The notes: generated by a model from the letters alone, not told the origin. 18,639 nucleotides of DNA from Candidatus Limnocylindrales bacterium (GCA_031292335.1 JARLHH010000022.1:1-18639), one strand, 5' to 3'. Counted from the stretch's first letter, positions 8,042 through 14,728 are shown. Translations and numbers: made by a program.

Positions 8042-8472
8042 CGGCGGCGCCGTGGGCGGGCCGGCCGCGCGGCGGCAGGCGTTGTCGCGCGCTTGGCCGC
8101 AGGCGTGTTCGGTCGCGCGGCGGCAGGCGCTTTCGGGCGCGCCCTCCCCACGCGGGCGGTGGCCGCAAGCGGCGCCTCCATCGTCCCGAGGACGACCATG
8201 GCCGGTCCCTCGTCGACCGCGTCGACGATGCCGACCACGACCGTCCGGATCGGAGCTCCGGGCGCGACCAGGACCTGGCGGGCGGAGTTCCCCTCGTCGA
8301 GAAGCAGCACGGTCTCACCTGCGCCCGCGCCCACGGAGTCGACCGCGATCACGTAGCCCCCGGCGGGCTTCCCGGCCGGGTCCAGGAGGTCGCACAGCAG
8401 GAGCGTCCGGCCATCGAAGGCAGGCACGTTGATCGTCGACACGACCGTCCCCACGACCCGGCCGATCTTCAC
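8038..8472 (-). CDS. BMC-P (EutN/CcmL) vertex protein with basic repeat tail
   Basis: A 144-residue pentamer-forming shell protein. Residues 1-90 are a full EutN/CcmL domain: start Lys-Ile-Gly-Arg-Val-Val-Gly-Thr-Val-Val, central Val-Asp-Ser-Val-Gly-Ala-Gly, end Gly-Ile-Val-Asp-Ala-Val. Pentamers of this fold cap the vertices of BMC shells. Unusually, about 45 residues follow, including octapeptide repeats at 111-118, 119-126, 127-134 and 135-142 of the type Ala-Arg-Pro-x-x-Pro-Ala-Ala, ending in Arg-Arg-Arg-Arg. The tail is strongly basic and should be disordered; ordinary EutN proteins are about 95 residues. The ATG overlaps the stop of the preceding BMC-P gene (ATGA). Confidence 0.88.
   Translation of the reverse strand: MKIGRVVGTVVSTINVPAFDGRTLLLCDLLDPAGKPAGGYVIAVDSVGAGAGETVLLLDEGNSARQVLVAPGAPIRTVVVGIVDAVDEGPAMVVLGTMEAPLAATARVGRARPKAPAAARPNTPAAKRATTPAAARPARPRRRR
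8045..8140 (-). repeat. 24-nt coding tandem repeats (octapeptide tail)
   Basis: About three imperfect 24-nt units in the 3' part of the BMC-P gene, recognisable by the recurring core GCGGCAGGCG or GCCGCAGGCG at 24-nt spacing on the + strand. They encode the basic octapeptide repeats of the protein tail. Unit boundaries are approximate. Confidence 0.65.
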
Positions 8473-8753
8473 GGCGTCGCCCCGTCAAGCGTGGCCACCG
8501 CGTCCACGATCCCCACGATGGCGTGATCGACCGGGACGAACGGGTCGGGCATGGCCTGGGCGGCCTCGCGCGCGGCGACGAAGTAGACCAGCTCGCCCGG
8601 GCCGGCCATGTGCACGGCATCCGCGGCGACGAGCTGGCCCCCGGCCGGCTGGAGCTGCCGGTCGAGCGGCTGGATCACCAGCAGCTTCACGCCCTCGAGA
8701 CCCGGCGACTTCACGGTCGCGACCACGGTCCCGATCACGCGCGCCAGCTGCAT
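8469..8753 (-). CDS. BMC-P (EutN/CcmL) vertex protein
   Basis: A 94-residue EutN/CcmL-family protein of normal length. It begins Gln-Leu-Ala-Arg-Val-Ile-Gly-Thr-Val-Val-Ala-Thr, has the central Gly-Gly-Gln-Leu-Val-Ala-Ala-Asp-Ala-Val segment, and ends with Ala-Ile-Val-Gly-Ile-Val-Asp-Ala-Val. It should form pentamers at shell vertices. The usual Gly-x-Ser-Ala-Arg loop before the last strand is replaced by Ala-Arg-Glu-Ala-Ala-Gln-Ala-Met, so it differs from the other two BMC-P proteins here at the loop. It lies six nt after the tandem BMC-T stop and overlaps the next BMC-P gene by ATGA. Confidence 0.9.
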   Translation of the reverse strand: MQLARVIGTVVATVKSPGLEGVKLLVIQPLDRQLQPAGGQLVAADAVHMAGPGELVYFVAAREAAQAMPDPFVPVDHAIVGIVDAVATLDGATP

Positions 8754-8759
8754 GGCCGG

Positions 8760-9359
8760 CTACTTCCGGATCCGCGCGGCGAAGCGCGCGTCGGCGGCCA
8801 GGTTGCTGGCCATCTCGGCGTGCAGGAGCGGGATGACCCGCCAGGCGAGGCCGGCGGACCCGCCGATCCGCCCGGTGCCGATCTCCACGGCCGCCTCCAC
8901 GTCGGCCACCGTCCCGTCGAACAGGAGGTAGCCCTTTCCGCCGAGGTCGTCGGCGAGGCGGATCTCGAGGAGCTGGACCCGGGCACCCTTGAGCCCGGCG
9001 TCGGCGGCTTCGAGGATCGCGGCCACGGTGCCGGTCTCGATGACCCCGAGCGCCTCACCCGAGGCAGCGCGACGCTCCCCGCGGATGGCGGCGACGAGGT
9101 CCTGGCGGACATTGGGGATGAGGACGACGTCGAGCACGGAGGAGCCGCCGACCGCGCGGCCCGCCTCGAGGGCCTCCTCGACGTCGGCGACCGCGCCGCC
9201 GACCAGGATGAGGTACTTGCCGGGGTGGACCGTGCCGGCCCGGATCACCTCGATCGGTGCCCGCTTGGCCATCGCGTCGCCGGCCTCGATGCCCGCGGCG
9301 ATCGAGCCCAGCTCGAGGAGCGCCAGGGCGGGCTCGATCGCGGGCCGGGCCTCCCCCAT
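8760..9359 (-). CDS. BMC-T tandem-domain shell protein, PduT-like
   Basis: A 199-residue protein with two BMC domains. Domain 1 (about 10-95) opens Ala-Leu-Ala-Leu-Leu-Glu-Leu-Gly-Ser-Ile-Ala; domain 2 (about 103-190) opens Ala-Leu-Gly-Val-Ile-Glu-Thr-Gly-Thr-Val-Ala. The order and spacing match PduT and the Haliangium BMC-T1 (Hoch_5812, from memory). It should form pseudohexameric trimers in shell facets. PduT holds a [4Fe-4S] cluster on the threefold axis through Cys38 in Cys-Pro-Gly-Lys; here the matching residue is His45 (His-Pro-Gly-Lys), so a PduT-type cluster is not expected. The ATG shares one base with the aldehyde dehydrogenase stop (TGATG). Confidence 0.93.
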   Translation of the reverse strand: MGEARPAIEPALALLELGSIAAGIEAGDAMAKRAPIEVIRAGTVHPGKYLILVGGAVADVEEALEAGRAVGGSSVLDVVLIPNVRQDLVAAIRGERRAASGEALGVIETGTVAAILEAADAGLKGARVQLLEIRLADDLGGKGYLLFDGTVADVEAAVEIGTGRIGGSAGLAWRVIPLLHAEMASNLAADARFAARIRK

Positions 9360-10822
9360 CAGACGATCCGCAGCGCGCCGACGACGGTGATCCGCCGTTC
9401 GCGCGAGAAGGTCCGCGGCCTGGTCAGCCCATCGCCGGACGGGCTCGCGATGGAGAACGAGGTGAAGCCCTCACCACCCTCGCCGAGGCCTGCCAGGTTG
9501 GGCCCGTTCGTCACGAAGATGCTGCAGTTCATCGCCCGGGCCATCCTCGTGATCGTCTCGACATTCGTCGAGTGGATGGAGGCCGTGTGGCGGAAGCCGT
9601 GCTCCATCCGAACCGCCAGGTCGATCGCCTGGTCCACCGTCCCGACCCGGACCACCGGGAGAACCGGCATCATCTGTTCGGTCCAGGCCAGGCTGTGCTC
9701 GCGCGGGACGTCGGCCACGAGGAGGCGGGGAGCCGGCTCCGCCTGGACCCCGATCTCCGCGAGGATCTTCGCCGCGTCGCGGCCGATCCAGGCCGGGTTG
9801 ATCACGCCCGGCTTGCCGGGCTGGCCAAGCTCCGTGAAGATGACGCGCTCCAGCCGGCGCAGCTCGTGCTCCTTGAGCAGGTACGCCCCGTGCTGGGTCA
9901 TGGCCCGGAGCAGCCGGTCGGCGACCGAGTCCACGACCAGGACGACCTTCTCGTCGATGCAGACCAGGTTGTTGTCGAACGAGGCACCCCGGACGATGTC
10001 CCTGGCGGCCCGCTCGACGTCGGCGGTCTGGTCGACGACCGCGGGCGGGTTGCCGGGGCCGGCCGTGATCGCGCGCTTGTCCGTTCGCAGCGCCTCGCGC
10101 ACGACCGCGGGACCTCCCGTCACGAGGAGGACGCGCACGCCGGGGTGGTTCATCAGCGCACGGGCGGTCTCGATCGTCGGCGTCGCCACCGCGGTCACGA
10201 GGTTCGGCGGCCCGCCCGCCCCGACGATCGCGCGGTTGATGAGGCGGATCGTCTCCGCGGAGCAGCGTCGCGCGCCGGGATGCGCGTTGAAGATGACGGC
10301 GTTGCCGGCCGAGACGATGCTGATCGTGTTGTTGATGATCGTCGAGGTCGGGTTGGTGACCGGCGTGATCGCCGCCACGACGCCGAACGGGGCGAACTCG
10401 GTGACCATCATCCCGGCGTCGCCCGTGACGGCCTGGACCTCGAGATCCTCGGGGCCCGGGGCCTTGGAAGCCACCAGCCGGTTCTTGACGATCTTGTCCT
10501 CGACCCGCCCGAGATGCGTCTCCTGGTGGGCCATGCGCGCCAGCTGCTCGGCGTGGTCGAGCATCGACCGGCGCACGGCCTCGATGATCACCTTCCGGCC
10601 GGCAAGCCCCTGCGCCCCGAAGACGCGGAAGGCCTCCCCGGCGGCCGCCACCGCCTCGTCGATCGTGGCGTGGATGCCGTCGCCCAGCTCCGCGGCCGCG
10701 GCGGCGGAGAGCTCCGCCTCCGCCCGCAGGCCGGCGCCGGGCCGCTCACCGCCGGCGGCCGCGACCCGCCGGCGCACCCGTTCGATGATGTCGGCGATCT
10801 CGGGTCCATCGAGCTCGTTCAT
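9359..10822 (-). CDS. CoA-acylating aldehyde dehydrogenase, BMC cargo (PduP/EutE-like)
   Basis: A 487-residue acylating aldehyde dehydrogenase: acetaldehyde + NAD + CoA -> acetyl-CoA + NADH. Catalytic Cys288 lies in Asn-Asn-Leu-Val-Cys-Ile-Asp, the PduP/EutE signature, with Thr-Pro-Val-Thr-Asn-Pro (153-158) in the nucleotide/oxyanion region. The N-terminus (Pro-Glu-Ile-Ala-Asp-Ile-Ile-Glu-Arg-Val-Arg-Arg-Arg-Val, 7-20) is an amphipathic helix followed by an Ala/Gly linker, as in the PduP encapsulation peptide. I start at ATG 10822, eleven nt after the upstream BMC-P stop, since an earlier in-frame ATG lies inside that gene. Within this operon it would oxidise the acetaldehyde made by DeoC. 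NADH and CoA recycling partners are not encoded nearby. Confidence 0.94.
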   Translation of the reverse strand: MNELDGPEIADIIERVRRRVAAAGGERPGAGLRAEAELSAAAAAELGDGIHATIDEAVAAAGEAFRVFGAQGLAGRKVIIEAVRRSMLDHAEQLARMAHQETHLGRVEDKIVKNRLVASKAPGPEDLEVQAVTGDAGMMVTEFAPFGVVAAITPVTNPTSTIINNTISIVSAGNAVIFNAHPGARRCSAETIRLINRAIVGAGGPPNLVTAVATPTIETARALMNHPGVRVLLVTGGPAVVREALRTDKRAITAGPGNPPAVVDQTADVERAARDIVRGASFDNNLVCIDEKVVLVVDSVADRLLRAMTQHGAYLLKEHELRRLERVIFTELGQPGKPGVINPAWIGRDAAKILAEIGVQAEPAPRLLVADVPREHSLAWTEQMMPVLPVVRVGTVDQAIDLAVRMEHGFRHTASIHSTNVETITRMARAMNCSIFVTNGPNLAGLGEGGEGFTSFSIASPSGDGLTRPRTFSRERRITVVGALRIV

Positions 10823-10833
10823 GGCCTGTCCCG

Positions 10834-11121
10834 CTACTTGCGGTAGACCTCCCGGCCACCGATCTCCCACGTGTCCACGATCGCCATGATCACGGCGTCG
10901 CAGGGCCGGTCCCGGGTCGTCTCGGTCTGCCGGGCGGAGCTCCCGGTGGCGTACAGGACCACCTCGCCGACGCCCGCCCCCACCGTGTCGGCCGCCACGA
11001 CGTACCCGCCTGCCTCGTGGTTCTCCGCATCCAGCTGGCGCACCACCAGCAGCGGCCAGCCTTCCATGAGCGGCTCCTTGCGGCTCGCCACCAGGGTCCC
11101 GGTCACGCGTCCGAGCAGCAT
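10834..11121 (-). CDS. BMC-P (EutN/CcmL) vertex protein
   Basis: A 95-residue pentamer protein with the complete EutN/CcmL pattern: Leu-Gly-Arg-Val-Thr-Gly-Thr-Leu-Val-Ala-Ser-Arg-Lys-Glu-Pro at the start, Val-Gly-Ala-Gly-Val-Gly-Glu-Val-Val-Leu, then Gly-Ser-Ser-Ala-Arg-Gln-Thr and Ile-Met-Ala-Ile-Val-Asp. It is very similar, from memory, to Haliangium ochraceum Hoch_5814, a structurally characterised vertex protein. It is the most canonical of the three BMC-P copies and follows the BMC-H gene after a 62-nt gap that contains a stable hairpin. It probably supplies most vertices. Confidence 0.94.
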   Translation of the reverse strand: MLLGRVTGTLVASRKEPLMEGWPLLVVRQLDAENHEAGGYVVAADTVGAGVGEVVLYATGSSARQTETTRDRPCDAVIMAIVDTWEIGGREVYRK

Positions 11122-11145
11122 CGTTCCACCACCTGCCTGGGGAGC

Positions 11146-11172
11146 GGCGCGCCGGCGTCGAGCCGGCGCGCC
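11146..11172 (-). promoter_or_regulatory. Intercistronic hairpin after BMC-H
   Basis: A perfect 11-bp, all-G/C inverted repeat with arms at 11146-11156 and 11162-11172 and a 5-nt loop, twelve nt past the BMC-H stop and 24 nt before the BMC-P start. No T-run follows. It is the only strong hairpin I found inside the BMC operon. It would suit partial termination or protection of the upstream mRNA, raising BMC-H over downstream shell genes. Confidence 0.55.
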
Positions 11173-11183
11173 CGTCCCGCGTC

Positions 11184-11492
11184 CTAGCCCTGGCCGGACT
11201 CCGCCTTCGCCTCGTCGAGCCGCCCGAGCGGCAGCACGAGGTCCACGTTGACGTGCGGCCGGGCGATCACGTGGCTCGCGACGACCTCGCCGACCTTGGC
11301 GGCGTTCCGGACGCCGGCCTCGACCGCCGCCTTCACGGCCGCGACGTCGCCCCGCACGACCGCCGTCACGTAGCCGCCGCCCGTCTTCTCGTAGCTAACC
11401 AGCTCGACCTTGGCCGCCTTCACCATCGCGTCGGCGGCTTCGACCACCGCCGCGAACCCGCGAGCCTCGATCATCCCGAGCGCTTCTGCCAT
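11184..11492 (-). CDS. BMC-H hexameric shell protein
   Basis: A 102-residue single BMC-domain protein: Ala-Leu-Gly-Met-Ile-Glu at the start, Ala-Asp-Ala-Met-Val-Lys-Ala-Ala, pore loop Lys-Thr-Gly-Gly-Gly-Tyr (36-41), then Ala-Val-Val-Arg-Gly-Asp-Val-Ala-Ala-Val. Hexamers of this type tile the shell facets, and the Gly-rich loop lines the central pore through which small polar metabolites pass. It is nearly identical over long stretches, from memory, to the Haliangium ochraceum BMC-H Hoch_5815, including Arg-Pro-His-Val-Asn-Val-Asp near the C-terminus. It is the only BMC-H gene in the window, so it should be the main facet protein. Its ribosome-binding site is the strongest in the operon. Confidence 0.97.
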   Translation of the reverse strand: MAEALGMIEARGFAAVVEAADAMVKAAKVELVSYEKTGGGYVTAVVRGDVAAVKAAVEAGVRNAAKVGEVVASHVIARPHVNVDLVLPLGRLDEAKAESGQG

Positions 11493-11500
11493 CGATCCGT

Positions 11501-11509
11501 TCTCCTTCC
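11501..11509 (-). promoter_or_regulatory. Strong Shine-Dalgarno of the BMC-H gene
   Basis: On the minus strand GGAAGGAGA precedes the BMC-H ATG (11492), with nine nt between AAGGAG and the start. Most other genes in the operon rely on overlaps and weak sites. This fixes the start and fits the need for excess hexamer. Confidence 0.8.
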
Positions 11510-11523
11510 GTAACCCCGTCCGA

Positions 11524-12153
11524 CTATGGTTTTGCTTCGCGTCCTTCGAGTCCCTCGATCGCCGCCAGCGCTGCCCGCCAGCCGACGTCGATGTCCCGTT
11601 CCTCGCCGCCCAGGTAGATGCGGCCCATCGAGCCGAAGGCCCGCACCTCCAGGATGTTGATGTGGGCCGCCTTCTCCGCCTCGTTGGCGGCCAGCGCGGC
11701 ATAGGCGGCCGGCTCGAGCTCCAGCACGTACAGCGTCTGGCCAGGGATCAGCATCTGGCCGTGGCGTGTCCGGTTGATCAGCTGTGCCTGGTGGTCGTCG
11801 ATCCTGCGGATGATCTGGCTGGACAGGACGCGCGGCTTGATCCGGTCCGTCTCCGCTACGCCCACCTCGGCGAGGATCGCGGCGCCCGCGGCCCGCACCT
11901 CCGCCTGCGACGGGGAGTGGATCTCCAGCATGCCGTAGTAGCGCTCGATGATCTGCATGCCGGGCTTGACGGACGTGGTCTTGAGGGCGATATCCGTCAG
12001 CCGGTTGATCTCGATGCCGGGCGAGACCTCGATCGAGAGCGAGGCGTCGCCGGCGAGGGGCAGGAAGCCCTGGGCGACCGTTCCCAGGAACGCCGCGTAC
12101 TGCGCCTGGAGGCTGTCCAGGAAGACGTACGCCCGAAGGTCAATGTTGCCCAT
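11524..12153 (-). CDS. BMC-T permuted tandem-domain shell protein (Hoch_5816-like)
   Basis: A 209-residue protein with two repeats of a circularly permuted BMC fold. The first covers about 5-100 (helix Ile-Asn-Arg-Leu-Thr-Asp-Ile-Ala-Leu-Lys, then the strand with Tyr-Tyr-Gly-Met-Leu-Glu-Ile). The second covers about 110-205 (Leu-Ala-Ala-Asn-Glu-Ala-Glu-Lys-Ala, then Val-Arg-Ala-Phe-Gly-Ser-Met-Gly-Arg-Ile-Tyr-Leu-Gly-Gly). It matches closely, from memory, Haliangium BMC-T2 (Hoch_5816), a trimer that stacks face to face and has a large gated pore. It would be the route for bulky metabolites or cofactors. The gene overlaps the deoC stop by 14 nt and has GAGAAGGG just upstream of the ATG. Confidence 0.88.
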   Translation of the reverse strand: MGNIDLRAYVFLDSLQAQYAAFLGTVAQGFLPLAGDASLSIEVSPGIEINRLTDIALKTTSVKPGMQIIERYYGMLEIHSPSQAEVRAAGAAILAEVGVAETDRIKPRVLSSQIIRRIDDHQAQLINRTRHGQMLIPGQTLYVLELEPAAYAALAANEAEKAAHINILEVRAFGSMGRIYLGGEERDIDVGWRAALAAIEGLEGREAKP

Positions 12154-13036
12154 GCGCGCCCTTCTCTCCCGTGACGATCCTGACGCCGGCCGAGGCCCCG
12201 ATGCGGGTCGCGCCGGCCGCGATCATGTCCTGCACGTCCTGGGCGGTGCGGATCCCGCCGGCCGCCTTGACGCCCATCTTCGGCCCGACCGCCTCGCGCA
12301 TCAGCGCGACGTCGAAGACGGTCGCCCCGCCCGACGCATACCCGGTGGACGTCTTCACCATGTCCGCCTTCGCCTGCCTGGCGAGCTGGCAGGCGATCAC
12401 CTTCTCCTCGTCGGTGAGGAGGGCCGCCTCGATGATCACCTTGTTCAGCGCGCCGGCCTCCCGGCAGGCATCCGAGACCCGCGCGATGTCCTCGCGGACC
12501 GCGTCGAACATCCCGCTCTTGAGGGCCCCGATGTTGATGACCATATCGATCTCGCCGGCCCCGTCGCGGATGGCCCGGCGCGCCTCGAGCGCCTTGACCT
12601 CGCTGGTCGCCGCCCCGAACGGGAAGCCGATGACCGAGGCCACCACGACATCCGTGCCCCGCAGGTTGTGCGCGGCGCGGCGGACCCAGGTGGGGTTGAT
12701 GCAGACGGCGGCGAAGCGGTACTCCGCCGCCTCCGCGCAGAGTCGGTCGATGTCCGCGGCGGAGGCGTCCGGCCGCAGGAGCGTGTGGTCGATGTAGTGG
12801 GCGAGGTCGGCCGGGACGTCGGCGGCGCGCCCGTGATAGTCGACGCGCGATGCGCCGCCCGCCACCACGTCGCGGACCTTCGTCGCGCAGCGGGCCGCGC
12901 AGGCCCCGAGGCACGAGGCGCATGGGTCGCCGTCGGCCCCCTGGGCACCCGCCCCGGCCCCGCTCGCGAATGCCGCGAGCACCTGCCGGGTGATCGCCTC
13001 CACCAGGTCGTCGCGTTGACTGCTCGTCTCGGTCAT
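12140..13036 (-). CDS. deoC: Deoxyribose-phosphate aldolase with encapsulation peptide and Cys-rich linker
   Basis: A 298-residue class I aldolase: 2-deoxyribose-5-P <-> glyceraldehyde-3-P + acetaldehyde. The catalytic barrel starts near residue 75 (His-Tyr-Ile-Asp-His-Thr-Leu-Leu-Arg-Pro). Active-site residues are Asp164 (Ile-Asp-Met-Val-Ile-Asn), Schiff-base Lys218 (Val-Lys-Thr-Ser-Thr-Gly) and Lys247 (Val-Lys-Ala-Ala-Gly-Gly). The 75-residue extension is not part of ordinary DeoC. It holds an amphipathic helix (about 9-25, Asp-Leu-Val-Glu-Ala-Ile-Thr-Arg-Gln-Val-Leu) resembling an encapsulation peptide, and four cysteines at 39, 42, 46 and 50. The ATG overlaps the rpiB stop (ATGA). It is the expected signature enzyme of the compartment, making the volatile, toxic aldehyde inside the shell. 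Confidence 0.95.
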   Translation of the reverse strand: MTETSSQRDDLVEAITRQVLAAFASGAGAGAQGADGDPCASCLGACAARCATKVRDVVAGGASRVDYHGRAADVPADLAHYIDHTLLRPDASAADIDRLCAEAAEYRFAAVCINPTWVRRAAHNLRGTDVVVASVIGFPFGAATSEVKALEARRAIRDGAGEIDMVINIGALKSGMFDAVREDIARVSDACREAGALNKVIIEAALLTDEEKVIACQLARQAKADMVKTSTGYASGGATVFDVALMREAVGPKMGVKAAGGIRTAQDVQDMIAAGATRIGASAGVRIVTGEKGAHGQH

Positions 13037-13716
13037 CCTCTGGAGCCCTCACCCGGTTGCCGCATGTAGCGGCGCTCGACGTCCGTGATCTTCTCGACCC
13101 GCGCCGCGTGGCGGCCCGGTCCCCAGGCGGTCCCCAGCCAGGCCCGGACGATCTCGATGGCAAGGGCTTCGCCGATGAAGCCGGCGCCCAGCGTCAGGAC
13201 GTTGGCATGGTTGTGCTCGCGGCTGTTGCGGGCCGAGGAGAGGTCGTGGCAGAGGGCGGCGCGGACGCCCGGGACCTTGTTGGCAACCATGCACGAGCCG
13301 ATCCCCGCGCCGTCGACGATGACGCCCCAGCGACAGGCCCCGTCCGCCACCAGGCGGGCGACGGCGTGGGCGAAGTCGGGGTAGTCGACGGGCGCGCTGC
13401 CGTGCGTGCCGCAGTCCTGGACCGCGAAGCCGGACTCCGCGAGCATCTGGCCGATCCGGTCCTTGAGCGCCGCCCCGCCGTGGTCGGCGCCGATGGCGAT
13501 CACGATGCGCTCCTGGGCGGCCGGGTTCGATGCCTGCGCCCCGCCGGTCGCGGGTGCGGCGGCAGGCGACGCCGTCGCGGCGGCAGGCGAGGCCGTCGCG
13601 CCGCCGGCGAGCGTGGCATCCACGATCCGGCGGACGACGGTGCGGACCGCCTCCTCCGACAGGGCAGCGACCGGGGACGCGGGATCGGCCGGCACGAGCG
13701 AGCGGGGTTCACGCAT
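13033..13716 (-). CDS. rpiB: RpiB/LacAB-type sugar-phosphate isomerase, BMC cargo
   Basis: A 227-residue protein. Residues 70-215 match RpiB (ribose-5-P <-> ribulose-5-P): Gly-Ala-Asp78-His79-Gly-Gly, Val-Asp-Tyr-Pro-Asp, Ala-Asn-Lys-Val-Pro-Gly, Ser-Arg-Glu-His-Asn-His-Ala-Asn. Standard RpiB is about 150 residues. The extra N-terminus has an amphipathic helix (about 20-36, Glu-Glu-Ala-Val-Arg-Thr-Val-Val-Arg-Arg-Ile-Val) and an Ala/Pro/Ser linker (37-68), the layout of an encapsulation peptide. The catalytic Cys of the Cys-Gly-Thr-Gly-Ile-Gly loop is replaced by Asp135 (Asp-Gly-Ala-Gly-Ile-Gly), with Cys142 seven residues on. Substrate may therefore differ. The start at 13716 overlaps the regulator stop by eight nt. 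Confidence 0.92.
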   Translation of the reverse strand: MREPRSLVPADPASPVAALSEEAVRTVVRRIVDATLAGGATASPAAATASPAAAPATGGAQASNPAAQERIVIAIGADHGGAALKDRIGQMLAESGFAVQDCGTHGSAPVDYPDFAHAVARLVADGACRWGVIVDGAGIGSCMVANKVPGVRAALCHDLSSARNSREHNHANVLTLGAGFIGEALAIEIVRAWLGTAWGPGRHAARVEKITDVERRYMRQPGEGSRG

Positions 13717-14728
13717 GGTCGAGAACCCAGGCGGCGGTGGCTTCGTCCGTGACCAGCACCGTGATGCACCCCGCCCGCAGTGCCGCCAGGGCGATCGGGC
13801 CCCGACCGGCACCGGCCGCGAGCCCGACCGTCAGCGCCTTCTCCCGGAGGTTCTCCAGCGGCAAACCGATCGTGCGGCGGTCCAGCGCGGGGAGGGCGAT
13901 GCGGCCGTCACGCGAGAGGAACCTGCCCAGGACGTCTCCCACCGCACCGGCCTCGGCCAGCGCCGCGAGGTCCGCCTCGCCGAGGTAGCCCGAGGCGACG
14001 TGGACGCTTTCCGGTCCCATCAGGCCCATGCTGAAGATGGCCGTTCCGGCCTCGCGCGCCGCGGCCAGCGTCTCGCCCACCGACGGATCGTCCTCCAGCG
14101 CGTCGCGCAGCTCCGGCGAGCCGACGATCGCCGGTGCGGGCATGAGCCGGATGGCGGCCCCGCTCGTCGCCCCGAACCGCTCCACGATCTCGTGGGCACG
14201 CGTCGGGTACGCGGAGCGGGACGTGGCGCCGTTGAGCTGGACGATCTCCGTGGCAGCGGTCCAGCCCGGTCGCAGGTGCGCGGCGAGCTCGAGCATGGTG
14301 CGCCCCCAGGAGACGCCGATGGCCCCCGCCGGTCGCAGCGAGGCGAGATGCGCCGCGCCCGCCTCGGCCACGCGCTCGCGGGCGAGGAGCTCGTCATCCG
14401 GTGAGGAGCCCGTGGCGGGCACGTCCACGACGACGGCACCGCGCAGCCCGAAGCAACTCGCCAGCGCGTCCTCCAGCTCCACCAGGCGGGCCGCCGGATG
14501 GACGATCTCGATCCGGACGGCCGACTCGCGGAGGGCGCGGTCGAGGAGCCGGCCGACCTTGAAGCGGCTGACGCCCAGCCGCTCGCCCACCTGGTCCTGG
14601 GTCAGGTTCAGCCGGTAGTAGAGCTGGGCTGCGCGAAGCATGAGGCGCGTCTCGCCCGCCAGCGGCTCGCCGGAGCGCGCGGGCGCCTGCCCGGGCGGTG
14701 CAGCAGCGGTGGCGACCGAGATGCTCAA
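13709..14728 (-). CDS. SorC/DeoR(Bacillus)-type sugar-phosphate-sensing transcriptional regulator
   Basis: A 339-residue regulator. A helix-turn-helix lies at about 42-66 (Leu-Thr-Gln-Asp-Gln-Val-Gly-Glu-Arg-Leu-Gly-Val-Ser-Arg). It is followed by a SorC sugar-binding domain with the hallmark Gly-Val-Ser-Trp-Gly-Arg-Thr-Met near 138-145 and a C-terminal Arg-Ala-Gly-Cys-Ile-Thr-Val-Leu-Val-Thr-Asp-Glu. In this family B. subtilis DeoR binds deoxyribose-5-phosphate and represses the deo genes, so the same inducer is likely here. The frame begins with TTG at 14728, which lacks a clear ribosome-binding site; the ATG at residue 30 is an alternative start just before the DNA-binding domain. It is first in the BMC operon and overlaps rpiB. 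Confidence 0.9.
   Translation of the reverse strand: MSISVATAAAPPGQAPARSGEPLAGETRLMLRAAQLYYRLNLTQDQVGERLGVSRFKVGRLLDRALRESAVRIEIVHPAARLVELEDALASCFGLRGAVVVDVPATGSSPDDELLARERVAEAGAAHLASLRPAGAIGVSWGRTMLELAAHLRPGWTAATEIVQLNGATSRSAYPTRAHEIVERFGATSGAAIRLMPAPAIVGSPELRDALEDDPSVGETLAAAREAGTAIFSMGLMGPESVHVASGYLGEADLAALAEAGAVGDVLGRFLSRDGRIALPALDRRTIGLPLENLREKALTVGLAAGAGRGPIALAALRAGCITVLVTDEATAAWVLDHA

Noticed and set aside
5776..8318. Long minus-strand open frames opposite deoA and out of frame with the GNAT gene
   Set aside because: Arg/Pro/Ala-rich shadow translations; the overlapping frames contain clear DeoA and GNAT motifs with good starts.
8523..10889. Plus-strand frames of 500-790 codons across the shell and dehydrogenase genes
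   Set aside because: They are antisense to intact BMC-P, BMC-T and PduP-like genes and carry no recognisable motif.
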